A stretch of 64,000 nt of DNA, taken from assembly GCF_900103445.1 (NCBI RefSeq), contig NZ_FNHS01000018.1, positions 1-64,000 of the forward strand, written 5' to 3'. Numbering within the stretch: position 1 is the first letter of the stretch; the number at the start of each line of letters is the position of its first letter. Origin of the DNA: Methylobacterium phyllostachyos (GTDB lineage: Bacteria > Pseudomonadota > Alphaproteobacteria > Rhizobiales > Beijerinckiaceae). The notes beneath the pieces were generated by a model. That model was not told the DNA's origin, did not search any database, and was given only the letters and a program-made list of their open reading frames with translations. The translations under genes and the position numbers were made by a program. Positions 54,066 through 63,084 of this stretch are shown here, one piece after another.

Positions 54066-54846
54066 AGCCGTCTCCTGCCACGGCGTCGCCAAGGTCTGGT
54101 CGGCCGGCACCGCCCGCGCCCACGAGGCCCTGCGCGACATCGACCTGACCGTGCAGCCCGGCGAGTTCGTGGTGTTCCTCGGACCCTCGGGCTGCGGGAA
54201 GAGCACGCTGCTCTACCTGATCGCCGGGCTCGAACCCGCCTCCGGGGGCGAACTCCTGGCCTTCGGCACACCGGTCACTGGCCCGTCGCCGGAGCGCAGC
54301 CTGATCTTCCAGGAGACCTCGCTGCTGCCCTGGCTCAGCGTCTGGCAGAACGTCAGCTTCGGGCTGTCGCTGAAGGGCGTGCCGGAGGCCGAGCGCCGGA
54401 GCATCGCCCGCACGGCGCTCCAGCGGGTCGGCCTCGCCGAAGCCTTCGACAAGCGGCCCGACGAGCTGTCGGGCGGCATGCGCCAGCGCGTGGCGGTGGC
54501 CCGGGCGCTCGCCATGCGCCCGAAGGTGCTGCTGATGGACGAGCCCTTTGCGGCGCTCGACGTCCAGACCCGCCAGAAGATGCAGGACTTCCTGCTCGAT
54601 GTCTGGCGCGACAGCGGCGCCTCGGTGCTTTTCGTGACCCACCACATCGACGAGGCGGTGGCGCTCGCCGACCGGGTGGTGGTGTTCACCGCGAGGCCGG
54701 GGCGGATCAAGACGATCGTGCGCAACGACCTTGCCCGCCCGCGCGACCCGTTCTCCCCCGAGGCCGAGGCGATGCGGCGGCATCTCACCGAGCTTCTGCG
54801 CGACGAGGTCGACCGGGCCTTCGCCGAGCAGGAAGCGCTCGTCTGA
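54055..54846 (+). CDS. ABC transporter ATPase, NitT/TauT type
   Basis: The ATPase (263 residues) has Walker A FLGPSGCGKSTLLYLIAG, Q-loop QETSLLPWLSVWQNV, signature LSGGMRQRVAVARALAM, Walker B LLMDEPFAALD, and the switch His VTHHIDEAV. This is the SsuB/TauB pattern. The start is TTG 54055, overlapping the permease stop; the first conserved residues begin at VSEAVSCHG. It completes the importer. Confidence 0.93.
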   Translation: MVSEAVSCHGVAKVWSAGTARAHEALRDIDLTVQPGEFVVFLGPSGCGKSTLLYLIAGLEPASGGELLAFGTPVTGPSPERSLIFQETSLLPWLSVWQNVSFGLSLKGVPEAERRSIARTALQRVGLAEAFDKRPDELSGGMRQRVAVARALAMRPKVLLMDEPFAALDVQTRQKMQDFLLDVWRDSGASVLFVTHHIDEAVALADRVVVFTARPGRIKTIVRNDLARPRDPFSPEAEAMRRHLTELLRDEVDRAFAEQEALV

Positions 54847-54874
54847 CCCTTTCCCAATCAAGACGGACCCAACC

Positions 54875-56416
54875 ATGGCCACATCGCTGATCCGCAGCCG
54901 GCGGATGATCACCCGTACCCTCGATCACGATCGCTGGGAGGAGATCGCCGACGGCGCGGTGCTGCAGACGGACGGGATCATCGCGGCGGTCGGCACCTAT
55001 GCGGACCTGCATGCCCGCTACCCCGACGCCCCCGTGATCGGCTCCGGCCGGGAGATCCTGCTGCCGGGCTTCGTCAACGGCCACCACCATGTCGGCCTGA
55101 CGCCGGTGCAGCTCGGCTCCCCCGACATGCCGCTGGAACTGTGGTTCGTCACCCGCATGGTGGCGCGCAACCTGAACCTCTATCTCGACACCCTGTATTC
55201 GGCCTTCGAGATGGTCGGATCCGGGATCACCACGGTCCAGCACATCCACGGCTGGATGCCCGGCAGCCTGGAGGAGGTGGAGGCGCGCTCCAACGAGGTG
55301 CTGCGCGCCTATCGCGACATCGGCATGCGGGTCTCGTACTGCTTCGCGGTCCGCGACCAGAACCGCCTCGTCTACCAGGCCGACATGGACTTCGTGGCGA
55401 GCCTGCCGGCGCCGCTGCAGGACCCGATGAAGCGCTGGTTCGAGCGCTTCCAGATGTCCCTGGAGGACAATTTCTCCCTGTTCCGCAGCCTGCACAGCGG
55501 ACAGGAAGGCGCCAGCCGGGCCAAGATCCAGCTCGCGCCCGCCAACCTGCACTGGTGCTCGGACGCGGCCCTCGAAGGCTTGGCGGGGCTCTCCGAATCC
55601 TACGACGTGCCGATGCACATGCACCTCGTCGAGACCGCCTACCAGAAGGCCTATGCCGAGAAGCGCGGCGGCGGCACCGCGCTCGAATATCTCGATCGGT
55701 TCGGCATGCTCGGGCCCCGCCTGACGCTCGGCCACGGCGTCTGGCTCAACGAAGCCGACATCGACCGGGTCGCGGCGACCGGCACCTGCATCTGCCACAA
55801 CTGCTCGTCGAACTTCCGGCTGCGCTCCGGCGTGGCGGCGCTGAACCGCTTCGAGGCGAAGGGGATCAACACGGCGATCGGCCTCGACGAGGCCGGCATC
55901 AACGACGACCGCGACATGCTTCAGGAGATGCGTCTCGTGCTGCGCGCCCACCGGGTGCCCGGCATGGACGAGGCCGACGTGCCCGGCATGGCGCAGGTAC
56001 TGCGGATGGCCACGGTCGGCGGCGCCCGCACCACCCCCTACGGCGACAGCCTGGGCACGATCGAAGTCGGCAAGGGCGCCGACCTCGTCCTGCTCGACTG
56101 GAACCAGATCGCCTACCCGTATCTCGACCCGGAGACGCCGCTCCTCGACGCGGTGATCCAGCGGGCCAAGACCGGCGGCGTCACCACGGTGCTGTGCGAG
56201 GGCGAGGTGCTCTACGCCGACGGGCGCTTCACCCGGGTCGACAAGGACGCCGCCCTGAAGGCGCTCCACGACGACCTGTCGCGGGCGCTCTCTGACGACG
56301 AGGTCGAGCGGCGCCAGCTCTCGAAGGCGCTGCTGCCCCATGCCCGCCGCTTCTACGCCGACTATATCGACCCGTCGCGTCACGAGCCGTTCTACCGCCC
56401 GAGTTCGCGCGTCTGA
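54875..56416 (+). CDS. Amidohydrolase-family deaminase/hydrolase (TrzA/AtzA-like)
   Basis: This 513-residue metal-dependent hydrolase of the amidohydrolase superfamily resembles cytosine deaminase/TrzA/8-oxoguanine deaminase types. It has the HxH motif in PGFVNGHHHVGLTPVQLG, a third His in VPMHMHLVETAYQ, a fourth His in LTLGHGVWLNEADI, and the Asp in IGLDEAGINDDRDML, then a C-terminal composite domain (GTIEVGKGADLVLLDWN). It probably deaminates or opens a nitrogen heterocycle brought in by the upstream transporter. The substrate is not assignable by eye. ATG 54875 is 28 bases after the ATPase stop. Confidence 0.88.
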   Translation: MATSLIRSRRMITRTLDHDRWEEIADGAVLQTDGIIAAVGTYADLHARYPDAPVIGSGREILLPGFVNGHHHVGLTPVQLGSPDMPLELWFVTRMVARNLNLYLDTLYSAFEMVGSGITTVQHIHGWMPGSLEEVEARSNEVLRAYRDIGMRVSYCFAVRDQNRLVYQADMDFVASLPAPLQDPMKRWFERFQMSLEDNFSLFRSLHSGQEGASRAKIQLAPANLHWCSDAALEGLAGLSESYDVPMHMHLVETAYQKAYAEKRGGGTALEYLDRFGMLGPRLTLGHGVWLNEADIDRVAATGTCICHNCSSNFRLRSGVAALNRFEAKGINTAIGLDEAGINDDRDMLQEMRLVLRAHRVPGMDEADVPGMAQVLRMATVGGARTTPYGDSLGTIEVGKGADLVLLDWNQIAYPYLDPETPLLDAVIQRAKTGGVTTVLCEGEVLYADGRFTRVDKDAALKALHDDLSRALSDDEVERRQLSKALLPHARRFYADYIDPSRHEPFYRPSSRV

Positions 56417-56420
56417 CGGC

Positions 56421-57179
56421 GTGCGGCTCCTCCTCGTCAACCCGAACACCTCGGCGGCCATGACGGCGCGGATGGAGGCGGCCGCGGCGGCCTCGCTCGC
56501 TCCCGACGCGGCGCTCACCGCGGTCACGGCGGCCCGGGGCCTGCCCTACATCGCGAGCCGCGCGGAGGCGCAGCTCGCGGGGTCCGCGGTGCTGGAGATC
56601 CTGGCCGAGCACCAGGCCGGCTACGACGCCGCCGTGATCGCGGCCTTCGGCGATCCCGGATTGATCGCGGCGCGGGAGCTGTTCGATCTGCCCGTTGTCG
56701 GCATGGCCGAGGCGGCGATGCTCACCGCCTGTCAGCTCGGCCAGCGCTTCGGCCTCGTGACCTTCTCGGGCACATTGTTACCCTGGTACGAGGATGCGGT
56801 CGCCCTCGCCGGCCTGTTGGGCCGCTGCGCCTGCGTCCGGGCGGTGGCGGCGGGCTTCCGCTCGGTCACGGAGGTCCAGCACGAGTTGGAGGCCGAGATC
56901 GTCACCCTGGCCAACCGGGCGGTCACCGAGGACGGGGCCGACGCGGTGATCCTGGCCGGGGCCCCGCTCACCGGCCTCGCCCTCCGGGTCGGCGATGCGG
57001 TGCCGGTACCGCTGATCGACCCGCTGGCGGCCGCCCTCGGTCAGGCGCAGGCGCTGGTCCGGCTCGGAGCGCAGCCGCCGCGGGCGGGCCGCTTTGCCCG
57101 GCCCCCGGCCAAGCCCGCCACCGGGCTGGCACCGGCCCTGCGGCGGCGGATCGAGCGGCGTGACGCCGACGATCTCTAA
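56421..57179 (+). CDS. Asp/Glu/hydantoin racemase-family protein
   Basis: This 252-residue chain has the hydantoin racemase pattern: VRLLLVNPNTSAAMTARM, VIAAFGDPGLIAARELFDLPVVGMAEAAM, and the second-half DAVILAGAPLTGLALRVGDAVPVPLIDP. In classical members Cys residues act as acid/base; here the first reads FGD and the second AGAP, so both expected Cys positions look substituted (Asp and Ala), and the enzyme may catalyse something else. GTG 56421 directly follows the amidohydrolase stop. The context suggests work on a ring-opened or ureido product. Confidence 0.82.
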   Translation: MRLLLVNPNTSAAMTARMEAAAAASLAPDAALTAVTAARGLPYIASRAEAQLAGSAVLEILAEHQAGYDAAVIAAFGDPGLIAARELFDLPVVGMAEAAMLTACQLGQRFGLVTFSGTLLPWYEDAVALAGLLGRCACVRAVAAGFRSVTEVQHELEAEIVTLANRAVTEDGADAVILAGAPLTGLALRVGDAVPVPLIDPLAAALGQAQALVRLGAQPPRAGRFARPPAKPATGLAPALRRRIERRDADDL

Positions 57180-57189
57180 GGCGGATTGC

Positions 57190-57924
57190 TCAACCCGGCG
57201 CAAACACGCTGCCCCAGCCGGTGATCGCCGCGGTGTCCAAGCCGGCGAGGTCCATCGCCTTCCAGAGACTGACCGCCACGGAATCGTAGACCGGGATCCC
57301 GAGTTCCGCCTCGAGCGCGGGCGCGAGGGCGGCCCCCGCGAGGTTGGTGCAGACGATGGCGGCGGCCTCCGCGCCCTCGGCCGCGACGGCGCGCACCATC
57401 GCGGCGATCTCGGTTTCTTCGGCTTCCGCGAAGGCGAAATTCTCCGATCGGCCGAGGTGCCGCTCGGCCGAGCAGTCGAGTCCGTCAGCCTGCCAGTTCG
57501 CCTGGATTCGCGCCTGGACGTCTCCCGTATAAGGCGTCACCAACCCGACACGCCTGATCCCGCGCCGGCGGAACAGGTCGCGGAAGGCGAGCGCCGAGGT
57601 CGAAGCGGGCACGCCGGTCCGCTGCGTGATCGCCGCGGACAGGGCTTCATCGTTCGCGAAGCCGAGCCAGGCGCCCGCCGTCCCGTTCCACAGGATCGCC
57701 GCGATCCGGGCATCGGCCAGCAGCTCGGCGGCAGCCAGCATCGGTGCCTGATCGAACTGGCCGAGGGCGGCGCTCGACAGGCCGATCTGCGTCACGCGCA
57801 GGCGCGCGAAATGGGCTGTGATCCCAGGCTGCCCGGCCAGCAGGCGCGCCGTCATCGGTTCGAGGACGCTGTTCGAGGACGGCGTCAGCATCCCGAGCCT
57901 GACCGTCTGCCGCGTGTCTACCAT
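57190..57924 (-). CDS. Maleate isomerase / arylmalonate decarboxylase-like protein
   Basis: This 244-residue protein of the Asp/Glu racemase superfamily shows the GMLTPSSNSVLEPMTARLL start, an ILWNGTAGAWLG segment, VGLVTPYTGDVQARIQ, and AAIVCTNLAGAALAPALE with the second Cys. In maleate cis-trans isomerases two Cys are required; here the first position reads NGTAG, without Cys. It could be an isomerase, decarboxylase or racemase of a dicarboxylate made in heterocycle breakdown (maleamate pathway). It lies opposite to, and convergent with, the racemase gene. Confidence 0.82.
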   Translation of the reverse strand: MVDTRQTVRLGMLTPSSNSVLEPMTARLLAGQPGITAHFARLRVTQIGLSSAALGQFDQAPMLAAAELLADARIAAILWNGTAGAWLGFANDEALSAAITQRTGVPASTSALAFRDLFRRRGIRRVGLVTPYTGDVQARIQANWQADGLDCSAERHLGRSENFAFAEAEETEIAAMVRAVAAEGAEAAAIVCTNLAGAALAPALEAELGIPVYDSVAVSLWKAMDLAGLDTAAITGWGSVFAPG

Positions 57925-57994
57925 CGAGACCCTCTCTCGGTTGCGGCCCGGCGCGAGCCCCGCCGTGCCGTGGCAAGGATCGTTCCGGCGCGTA

Positions 57995-58010
57995 TGGCAC
58001 GGACGTGGCA
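57995..58010 (+). promoter_or_regulatory. Candidate sigma-54 promoter for the Zn hydrolase gene
   Basis: TGGCACG, four bases, TGGCA. It has the full GG-N10-GC arrangement (GG at 57996, GC at 58008), with one mismatch (TG for TT) in the -12 box. ATG 58059 is 49 bases downstream, an ordinary leader length. Confidence 0.55.
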
Positions 58011-58058
58011 GGGTGGTGCCGATGCGGGTCGTTCAGCCCGCCCATTGGGAGCGTCGGG

Positions 58059-59345
58059 ATGGACGGGGTATCGGCGATCGGCACGGCGGTTCACAGGCAA
58101 CGCGACCGGGTGAAGGCCCTGTTCGAAGACCTCGCCCGCTGTGGCCGGACGGATCCCGGGTTCACGCGGGCCTCCTACAGCCCGGAGGAGAGTGCCGCCC
58201 ACGCCGTGGTGGCGCGCTGCGCCGACGCTCTCGGCCTCGCGATCCACCGGGATGCCGCGGCCAACACCCTGATGACACTGCCAGGCCGGGACCGGAGCCT
58301 GCCGCCGCTCCTGATCGGCTCCCACCTCGACACCGTGGCTCAGGGCGGCAACTTCGACGGGGCAGCCGGGGTGGTCGCGGGGCTCACCGCCGTCGCGGCG
58401 CTCCGCGCGATGGGATTGAGCCCGGCGCGCGACATCACCGTCATGGCGATCCGCGCCGAGGAGAGCGTCTGGTTTCAGGTCTCCTACGTCGGAAGCCGGG
58501 CGGCGCTCGGAACCCTGCCAGACGGAGCGCTCGACGGGGCCAGGATCGACAGCGGCCTCAGCCTCGCCGCACACATCGCCCGGGAAGGCGGCGACCCGGA
58601 CGCGCTGCGCCGCGGCCCGCTCGCCCTCGACGCTGCCGCGATCCATGCCTTCCTGGAGGTGCATATCGAGCAGGCGCCCAGCCTGGAGGAGGCCGGAATC
58701 CCGGTCGGCCTCTGCACCGGGATCCCCGGCAACATCCGCTATCCCGACGTCCAGATCGTGGGGCGCCACGACCATGTCGGCACCCCCCGCCGCTTCCGTT
58801 GCGACGCCGCCATGGCGGGTGCCGAGATCGCCCTGACCCTCGATCGGGTCTGGGCTGAGCGCGAGGCGGCGGGCTGCCCGATGGCCATCACCTTCGGCCG
58901 GTTCCACACCGACGCCGCGGTCCATGGCCTGACCACCGTTCCCGGCGCGTTCCGGTTCAGCCTCGACATGCGGGCCTACGCGCCCGAAGTGCTGGCGGAA
59001 CTGGAGGCGGCGTTCCTGGCAGCCGTCAAAGGCGTCTCGGAGCGCCGGGGCGTCACGGTGGCGCTGGGCGCCCGCGCCGAGGCTGGCGTCGGCACGGTCT
59101 GCCCCAGGATCCGCGACGGGCTCGCGGCGGCCGCGGAGGCGCTCGGCACGCCGACCCGGTCCCTCGGCAGCCCGGCCTCCCACGACGCGGCCGCCTTCGC
59201 CAGGGCCGGGGTACCGATGGCCATGCTGTTCGTGCGCAACGCCCATGGAAGCCACAACCCCCGCGAGGCTATGGCGATCGACGATCTCCTCGAGACTGTC
59301 GCGATCCTCACGGTTTGGCTAGTGCAGGAGACTTGCGGCGGCTGA
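58059..59345 (+). CDS. Zn-dependent allantoate/N-carbamoyl-L-amino acid amidohydrolase-type enzyme
   Basis: This M20/AllC-HyuC-type metalloenzyme has 428 residues. Metal ligands: LLIGSHLDTVAQGGNFDGAAGV (His and Asp), IRAEESVWF (Glu pair), FLEVHIEQAPSLEEAGIP (His), and GSPASHDAAAFARAG (C-terminal His). These enzymes hydrolyse ureido groups to release carbon dioxide and ammonia. It probably handles a carbamoyl product of the neighbouring amidohydrolase. ATG 58059 with GGGAG upstream is preferred over the frame start at 58005. The promoter is of sigma-54 type. Confidence 0.9.
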   Translation: MDGVSAIGTAVHRQRDRVKALFEDLARCGRTDPGFTRASYSPEESAAHAVVARCADALGLAIHRDAAANTLMTLPGRDRSLPPLLIGSHLDTVAQGGNFDGAAGVVAGLTAVAALRAMGLSPARDITVMAIRAEESVWFQVSYVGSRAALGTLPDGALDGARIDSGLSLAAHIAREGGDPDALRRGPLALDAAAIHAFLEVHIEQAPSLEEAGIPVGLCTGIPGNIRYPDVQIVGRHDHVGTPRRFRCDAAMAGAEIALTLDRVWAEREAAGCPMAITFGRFHTDAAVHGLTTVPGAFRFSLDMRAYAPEVLAELEAAFLAAVKGVSERRGVTVALGARAEAGVGTVCPRIRDGLAAAAEALGTPTRSLGSPASHDAAAFARAGVPMAMLFVRNAHGSHNPREAMAIDDLLETVAILTVWLVQETCGG

Positions 59346-59675
59346 AAGTCTTGAAATACGCCGGTCGATCAGTTCGCTGAGCAATATCCGCCAAGCGGAC
59401 GTCGCGCAGGCCGGATCAAGCCGAAGCACAGTCGCAGCTGGGAAGGTGGCGCGGTCCTGCGCGACCGGGGCTTCACCGATCCGGACGAGGTCCGCGAGAT
59501 CGGGCATCGCGGCCGGCACTTCATGGTGCCGGGCTACCATCTGTGCGAGCCCTCGCCGCAGCGCAGTCCTGGCCGGCGGCGTCACGAGCCCGGCCAGCAC
59601 CGCGTTGACCATCGACGGGCCGGCGCCGTCCAGCGCCCGGATCACCCTTCGGTCGCGACCACCCCAGCGTCGCAA
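59319..59675 (-). CDS. Uncertain hypothetical ORF
   Basis: This frame encodes 118 residues with a reasonable mix of hydrophobic and polar residues (MVNAVLAGLVTPPARTALRRG, PDLADLVRIGEAPVAQDRATF) but no recognised domain. It overlaps the 3' end of the Zn hydrolase gene. It may be a small protein or chance. Around it (59346-59833) nothing else is visible. Confidence 0.3.
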   Translation of the reverse strand: MRRWGGRDRRVIRALDGAGPSMVNAVLAGLVTPPARTALRRGLAQMVARHHEVPAAMPDLADLVRIGEAPVAQDRATFPAATVLRLDPACATSAWRILLSELIDRRISRLSAAASLLH

Positions 59676-59833
59676 GAGCCGGCGGCATGGAGCCTACCGT
59701 CATACGGAGGAACCCGGCCGGGCTACTTCAGGCGTGCCCGGGCGGCGTGCGCCGCCACGGGCATCCCCATGCCCCCCAGGGATCGATGTCCGAGCCCTAC
59801 CGACGCGCTGCATGAAAGGGACGAGCCTCCTGG

Positions 59834-61429
59834 TCAGGCGCGCCGGGCGTTCCAGAAGACGAACTGCCCCTCGACCACGTCCCGAAGGTCGCGGCGGAAT
59901 GCCGTCCGGTAGAAGTACTGGCCGGTCGGCAGGTACGGCACGTCGCGCATCGCAAGGGTCTGCATCCGGGCCGCGACCGCTTTGCGCGCCGCCTGATCCG
60001 GCGCCTCGATCCAGGCCTCGCGCAGGCTCTCCAGCTCGGGCAGGTTCGGCCAGCCGAAGAACCCCTTTTCACCGCCGCAACGCAGCACCTGCTCCACCAC
60101 CGGGTTGGACATGTCGAGGCCGGTCCAGGTCGTGTTGAAGATGTTCCAGCCGCCCTGATCGGGGGGCGCCTTGCTGGCACGGCGCGTCACCAGCGTGCCC
60201 CAGTCGGAGACGACGTACTGCACGTTCATCCCGAGGCGCCGCAGCAGGTCGTTCATGACCTCGCCGAGGGCACCGAGCACGGGATTCTCGCTCGTCGACA
60301 TGAGCACGACGCGCTCGCCCTTGTAGCCGGCCGCCACGAGGTCGCGCTTCGCCTTCGCCAGATCGCGCGGTCCGGTCAGGACGGACAGGCCCGCATCGTT
60401 GGCCATCGCGGTCCCCGGCGTGAACAGGCCGACATCCTTGCGCCACAGCTTGGGATCGTCGCCCGCGGCTGCCCCCATGAAGTCCGCCTGCGACAGGGCC
60501 TCCAAGACCACGCGCCGGATCGCGGGATTGTCGAAGGGCGGATAGAGGTGGTTCATGACGCCGGTGCCCAGGTTGCCGAGCGTCGAGGCAAGCTGCGTGG
60601 TGATCTCCGGGCTGGCCTGGAGCGTCGGCACGAGATCGCTGATCGGGTTCTCCCACCAGTCGACCTCGCCGTTCTGGAGGGCGGCGGCCGCGGTGCCGGG
60701 ATCCGGCATGACCTGCCACTCGACGCGGTCGAAATGGACGCGCTTCGGCCCCGCCACCCAAGACACGGCGCCGTCCTCCCGGGGCCGGTAATCCGGGTTG
60801 CGGTCGTAGACCACGCGGGCGCCGACGAGGCGCTCCTTGGTGTTGAAGCGGAACGGGCCGGAGCCGATCACCTCGGGGATCTGCTGGGCCGGGTCGATGG
60901 CGGCAAGGCGCTCGGGCATGATGACGAGGACCGGCGGACCGAGCTTCGCCAGGGTCTCCAGCATCAGCCCGTAGGGCCGCTTCAACCGGATGACGAAGGT
61001 CCGGTCGTCCGGCGCCTCCAGGGCGTCGGTGCGCGCCATCAGGGCCTGCCCGAGGCTGTCGCGTTGCGCCCAGCGCCGGATCGACGCGATGCAGTCGCGG
61101 CCCCGCACCGGCTCGCCGTCGTGGAACTTGAGGCCGTCGCGCAGGCGGAAGGTCCAGCGCTTCCCGTCATCCTCGACCGTGTGGCCTTCGACCATCTGCG
61201 GCTGCGGCGTGAGCTGCGCGTCCAGGCCGTAGAGTTGATCGAACACCATGAGCGCGTGGTTGCGCGTGATGTAGGCCGTGGTCGTCACGGGATCGACGAT
61301 GGTCAAATCGGATTGCGGCACGAAGCGCAGGACGCGCGCTCGGTCACCCTGGGCCAGGGCCGGGCGCACCGGCAGGAACGGCGCGGCGGCCGCGGCGGAG
61401 GCGCCGCCGAGGAAGGTTCGTCGCAGCAT
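59834..61429 (-). CDS. ABC transporter substrate-binding protein, family 5 (peptide/solute)
   Basis: A Tat-exported periplasmic binding protein of the DppA/OppA family, 531 residues. The signal holds RRTFLGGASAAAAAPFLP. Mature segments: RVLRFVPQSDLTIVDPV, NHALMVFDQLYGLD, WTFRLRDGLKFHDGEPV, GSGPFRFNTKERLVG and FDNPAIRRVVLEALSQADFM, all typical. The ligand may be a peptide or another compound. ATG 61429 is preceded by AGGAG with an 8-base spacer, so it is preferred to GTG 61438. It is the last gene of the minus-strand operon, separated by 131 bases from the ligase; no permease or ATPase is visible. Confidence 0.9.
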   Translation of the reverse strand: MLRRTFLGGASAAAAAPFLPVRPALAQGDRARVLRFVPQSDLTIVDPVTTTAYITRNHALMVFDQLYGLDAQLTPQPQMVEGHTVEDDGKRWTFRLRDGLKFHDGEPVRGRDCIASIRRWAQRDSLGQALMARTDALEAPDDRTFVIRLKRPYGLMLETLAKLGPPVLVIMPERLAAIDPAQQIPEVIGSGPFRFNTKERLVGARVVYDRNPDYRPREDGAVSWVAGPKRVHFDRVEWQVMPDPGTAAAALQNGEVDWWENPISDLVPTLQASPEITTQLASTLGNLGTGVMNHLYPPFDNPAIRRVVLEALSQADFMGAAAGDDPKLWRKDVGLFTPGTAMANDAGLSVLTGPRDLAKAKRDLVAAGYKGERVVLMSTSENPVLGALGEVMNDLLRRLGMNVQYVVSDWGTLVTRRASKAPPDQGGWNIFNTTWTGLDMSNPVVEQVLRCGGEKGFFGWPNLPELESLREAWIEAPDQAARKAVAARMQTLAMRDVPYLPTGQYFYRTAFRRDLRDVVEGQFVFWNARRA

Positions 61430-61560
61430 GGGGGTCACTCCTGGCTTTCCGGGTCAGGCGGGAAGGGACGGATGCGCCGGGCGGCTTGCTTGGCGAGGCC
61501 GACTTCTGCGGGCGCGCATCCAATCGGAGCGCAACCTGCAAGGTCTGTTCCCGCCGTCTG

Positions 61561-63084
61561 TCAGGGGGTGCCGACCGCCTCCTCGGCGCGCCGGCGCAGG
61601 GCCGCGCGGTCGATCTTGCCGGTCGAGGCGAGCGGCAGCGCCTCGACGAACCAGACCCGGCGCGGATGCTGGTAGGCCGGCGCGTGGGCGAGCGCGTGCT
61701 CCTTGAGGGCGGCCTCGTCGACGGCGGCGCCGGGGCGGCGGACCACGAAGGCGACGGGTTTGGTGCCCTTGATCGCATCCTCCACCGGCACCACGCAGGC
61801 CTGGAGCACCGCTTGGTGGCGCTCCAGCACCAGCTCGACCTCGCCGGGGAAGATGTTTTCGCCGCCCGAGACGAACATGTCGTCGGTCCGGCCCAGGAAA
61901 GTGTAGAACCCGTCTGCGTCGCGACGGAACACGTCGCCGGTGTCGTAGAACCCGTCCGCCGTGATCGGCACGGGTACGTCCGGCCGGTTGTGGTAGCCGA
62001 GCATGATCGCGGGGCTGCGCATCTGCAGGACGCCCATCTCGGGCGCGTCCGGCCCGACGAGGCGCAGTACGACCTGGGGATGCGGCGCGCCGACCGAAGC
62101 GACCGGCGTCGGCAGGCCATCCGGATGAACGCCGAACACAACGGGGCCGCCCTCGGTGGTGCCGTAGGCGTTGAGGATGCGGGCGTTCGGCAGCAGCGCG
62201 CGGATCTGACGGGCGAGCGCGTCGTTGACCGGCGCCGAGCCCATCCGCACCGTGCGCACGCCGGTGAGGTCGGCCTTCGCCAGGAGATCCCGCTCCCGCA
62301 GCATCATGGCGATCATCGGCGGCACGGCGGTGAGCCAGGTGCAGCGGTGCCGGTCGATGGCCGCGATGTAGGCCCGCGCCTCGAATTGCGGCAGCAGCAC
62401 CATCGTGGCGCCAGCGGCGCAGACGAGGAGCGCCAGGGCCAGGGCGTTCATGTGGTAGAGCGGCGCCGCCACGAGCAGCCGGTCGTCGCGCAGATCCGTC
62501 TCCGCGGCGCGGGTCCGGGCCACCCAGAGGTGGCTGGCATGGCTCAGCCGCACGCCCTTCGGCCGGCCCGTGGAACCAGAGGTGTAGAGGAACAGCGCCG
62601 CCTCGTCGGGCGCGGGCACGATCGGCGCGAAGGGCCCGGGATCGAGCCAGGCCGCGAAGCCCTCCGGGCCGTCCTCATCGAACCCGGCGACCCGGACCTC
62701 GGGGCCGAGCGCCGCCAGCATCGCCCGGCGCGGGCCGTCGCAGAGCACGAGCCGGGCGCCGCAATCGGCGAGCACGGCGGCGATCGTGGCCGGCGGGAAC
62801 TTGTGATTGACCGGAACCGGGACGACGCCGGCCCGCATCGCGCCGAGCAGGGCCGCGATCGTGTCGGGCCGGTTGGCCGAGAGGATCGCGATCCGCTCGC
62901 CGCGGGCGATCCCGCCGCGCAGCAGGCCACGGGCGAAGGCGTCGGCCGTCGCGTCGAGGCCAGCCCGGGTCATCACCGTGGGCTCAGCATCGGGGCTGAC
63001 GCCGATGATCAGCGGCCGGTCCGGTGGCCCGGACCGGTCGACGAGATCGCCGAGATTGGTCGCACCCGTGGCCGTGCGTGTCAT
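61561..63084 (-). CDS. AMP-dependent acyl-CoA synthetase/ligase
   Basis: This 507-residue adenylating enzyme activates a carboxylic acid as its CoA thioester. Motifs: P-loop-like LYTSGSTGRPKGVRLSHAS, AAPLYHMNAL, ILNAYGTTEGGPVVFG, GFYDTGDVFRRDADGFYTFLGRTDDMFVSGGENI and the C-terminal catalytic Lys in LPLASTGKIDRAAL. Substrate specificity cannot be read by eye. It overlaps the VOC gene by 4 bases (63081-63084) and belongs to a catabolic operon with a thioesterase-type protein. Confidence 0.93.
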   Translation of the reverse strand: MTRTATGATNLGDLVDRSGPPDRPLIIGVSPDAEPTVMTRAGLDATADAFARGLLRGGIARGERIAILSANRPDTIAALLGAMRAGVVPVPVNHKFPPATIAAVLADCGARLVLCDGPRRAMLAALGPEVRVAGFDEDGPEGFAAWLDPGPFAPIVPAPDEAALFLYTSGSTGRPKGVRLSHASHLWVARTRAAETDLRDDRLLVAAPLYHMNALALALLVCAAGATMVLLPQFEARAYIAAIDRHRCTWLTAVPPMIAMMLRERDLLAKADLTGVRTVRMGSAPVNDALARQIRALLPNARILNAYGTTEGGPVVFGVHPDGLPTPVASVGAPHPQVVLRLVGPDAPEMGVLQMRSPAIMLGYHNRPDVPVPITADGFYDTGDVFRRDADGFYTFLGRTDDMFVSGGENIFPGEVELVLERHQAVLQACVVPVEDAIKGTKPVAFVVRRPGAAVDEAALKEHALAHAPAYQHPRRVWFVEALPLASTGKIDRAALRRRAEEAVGTP

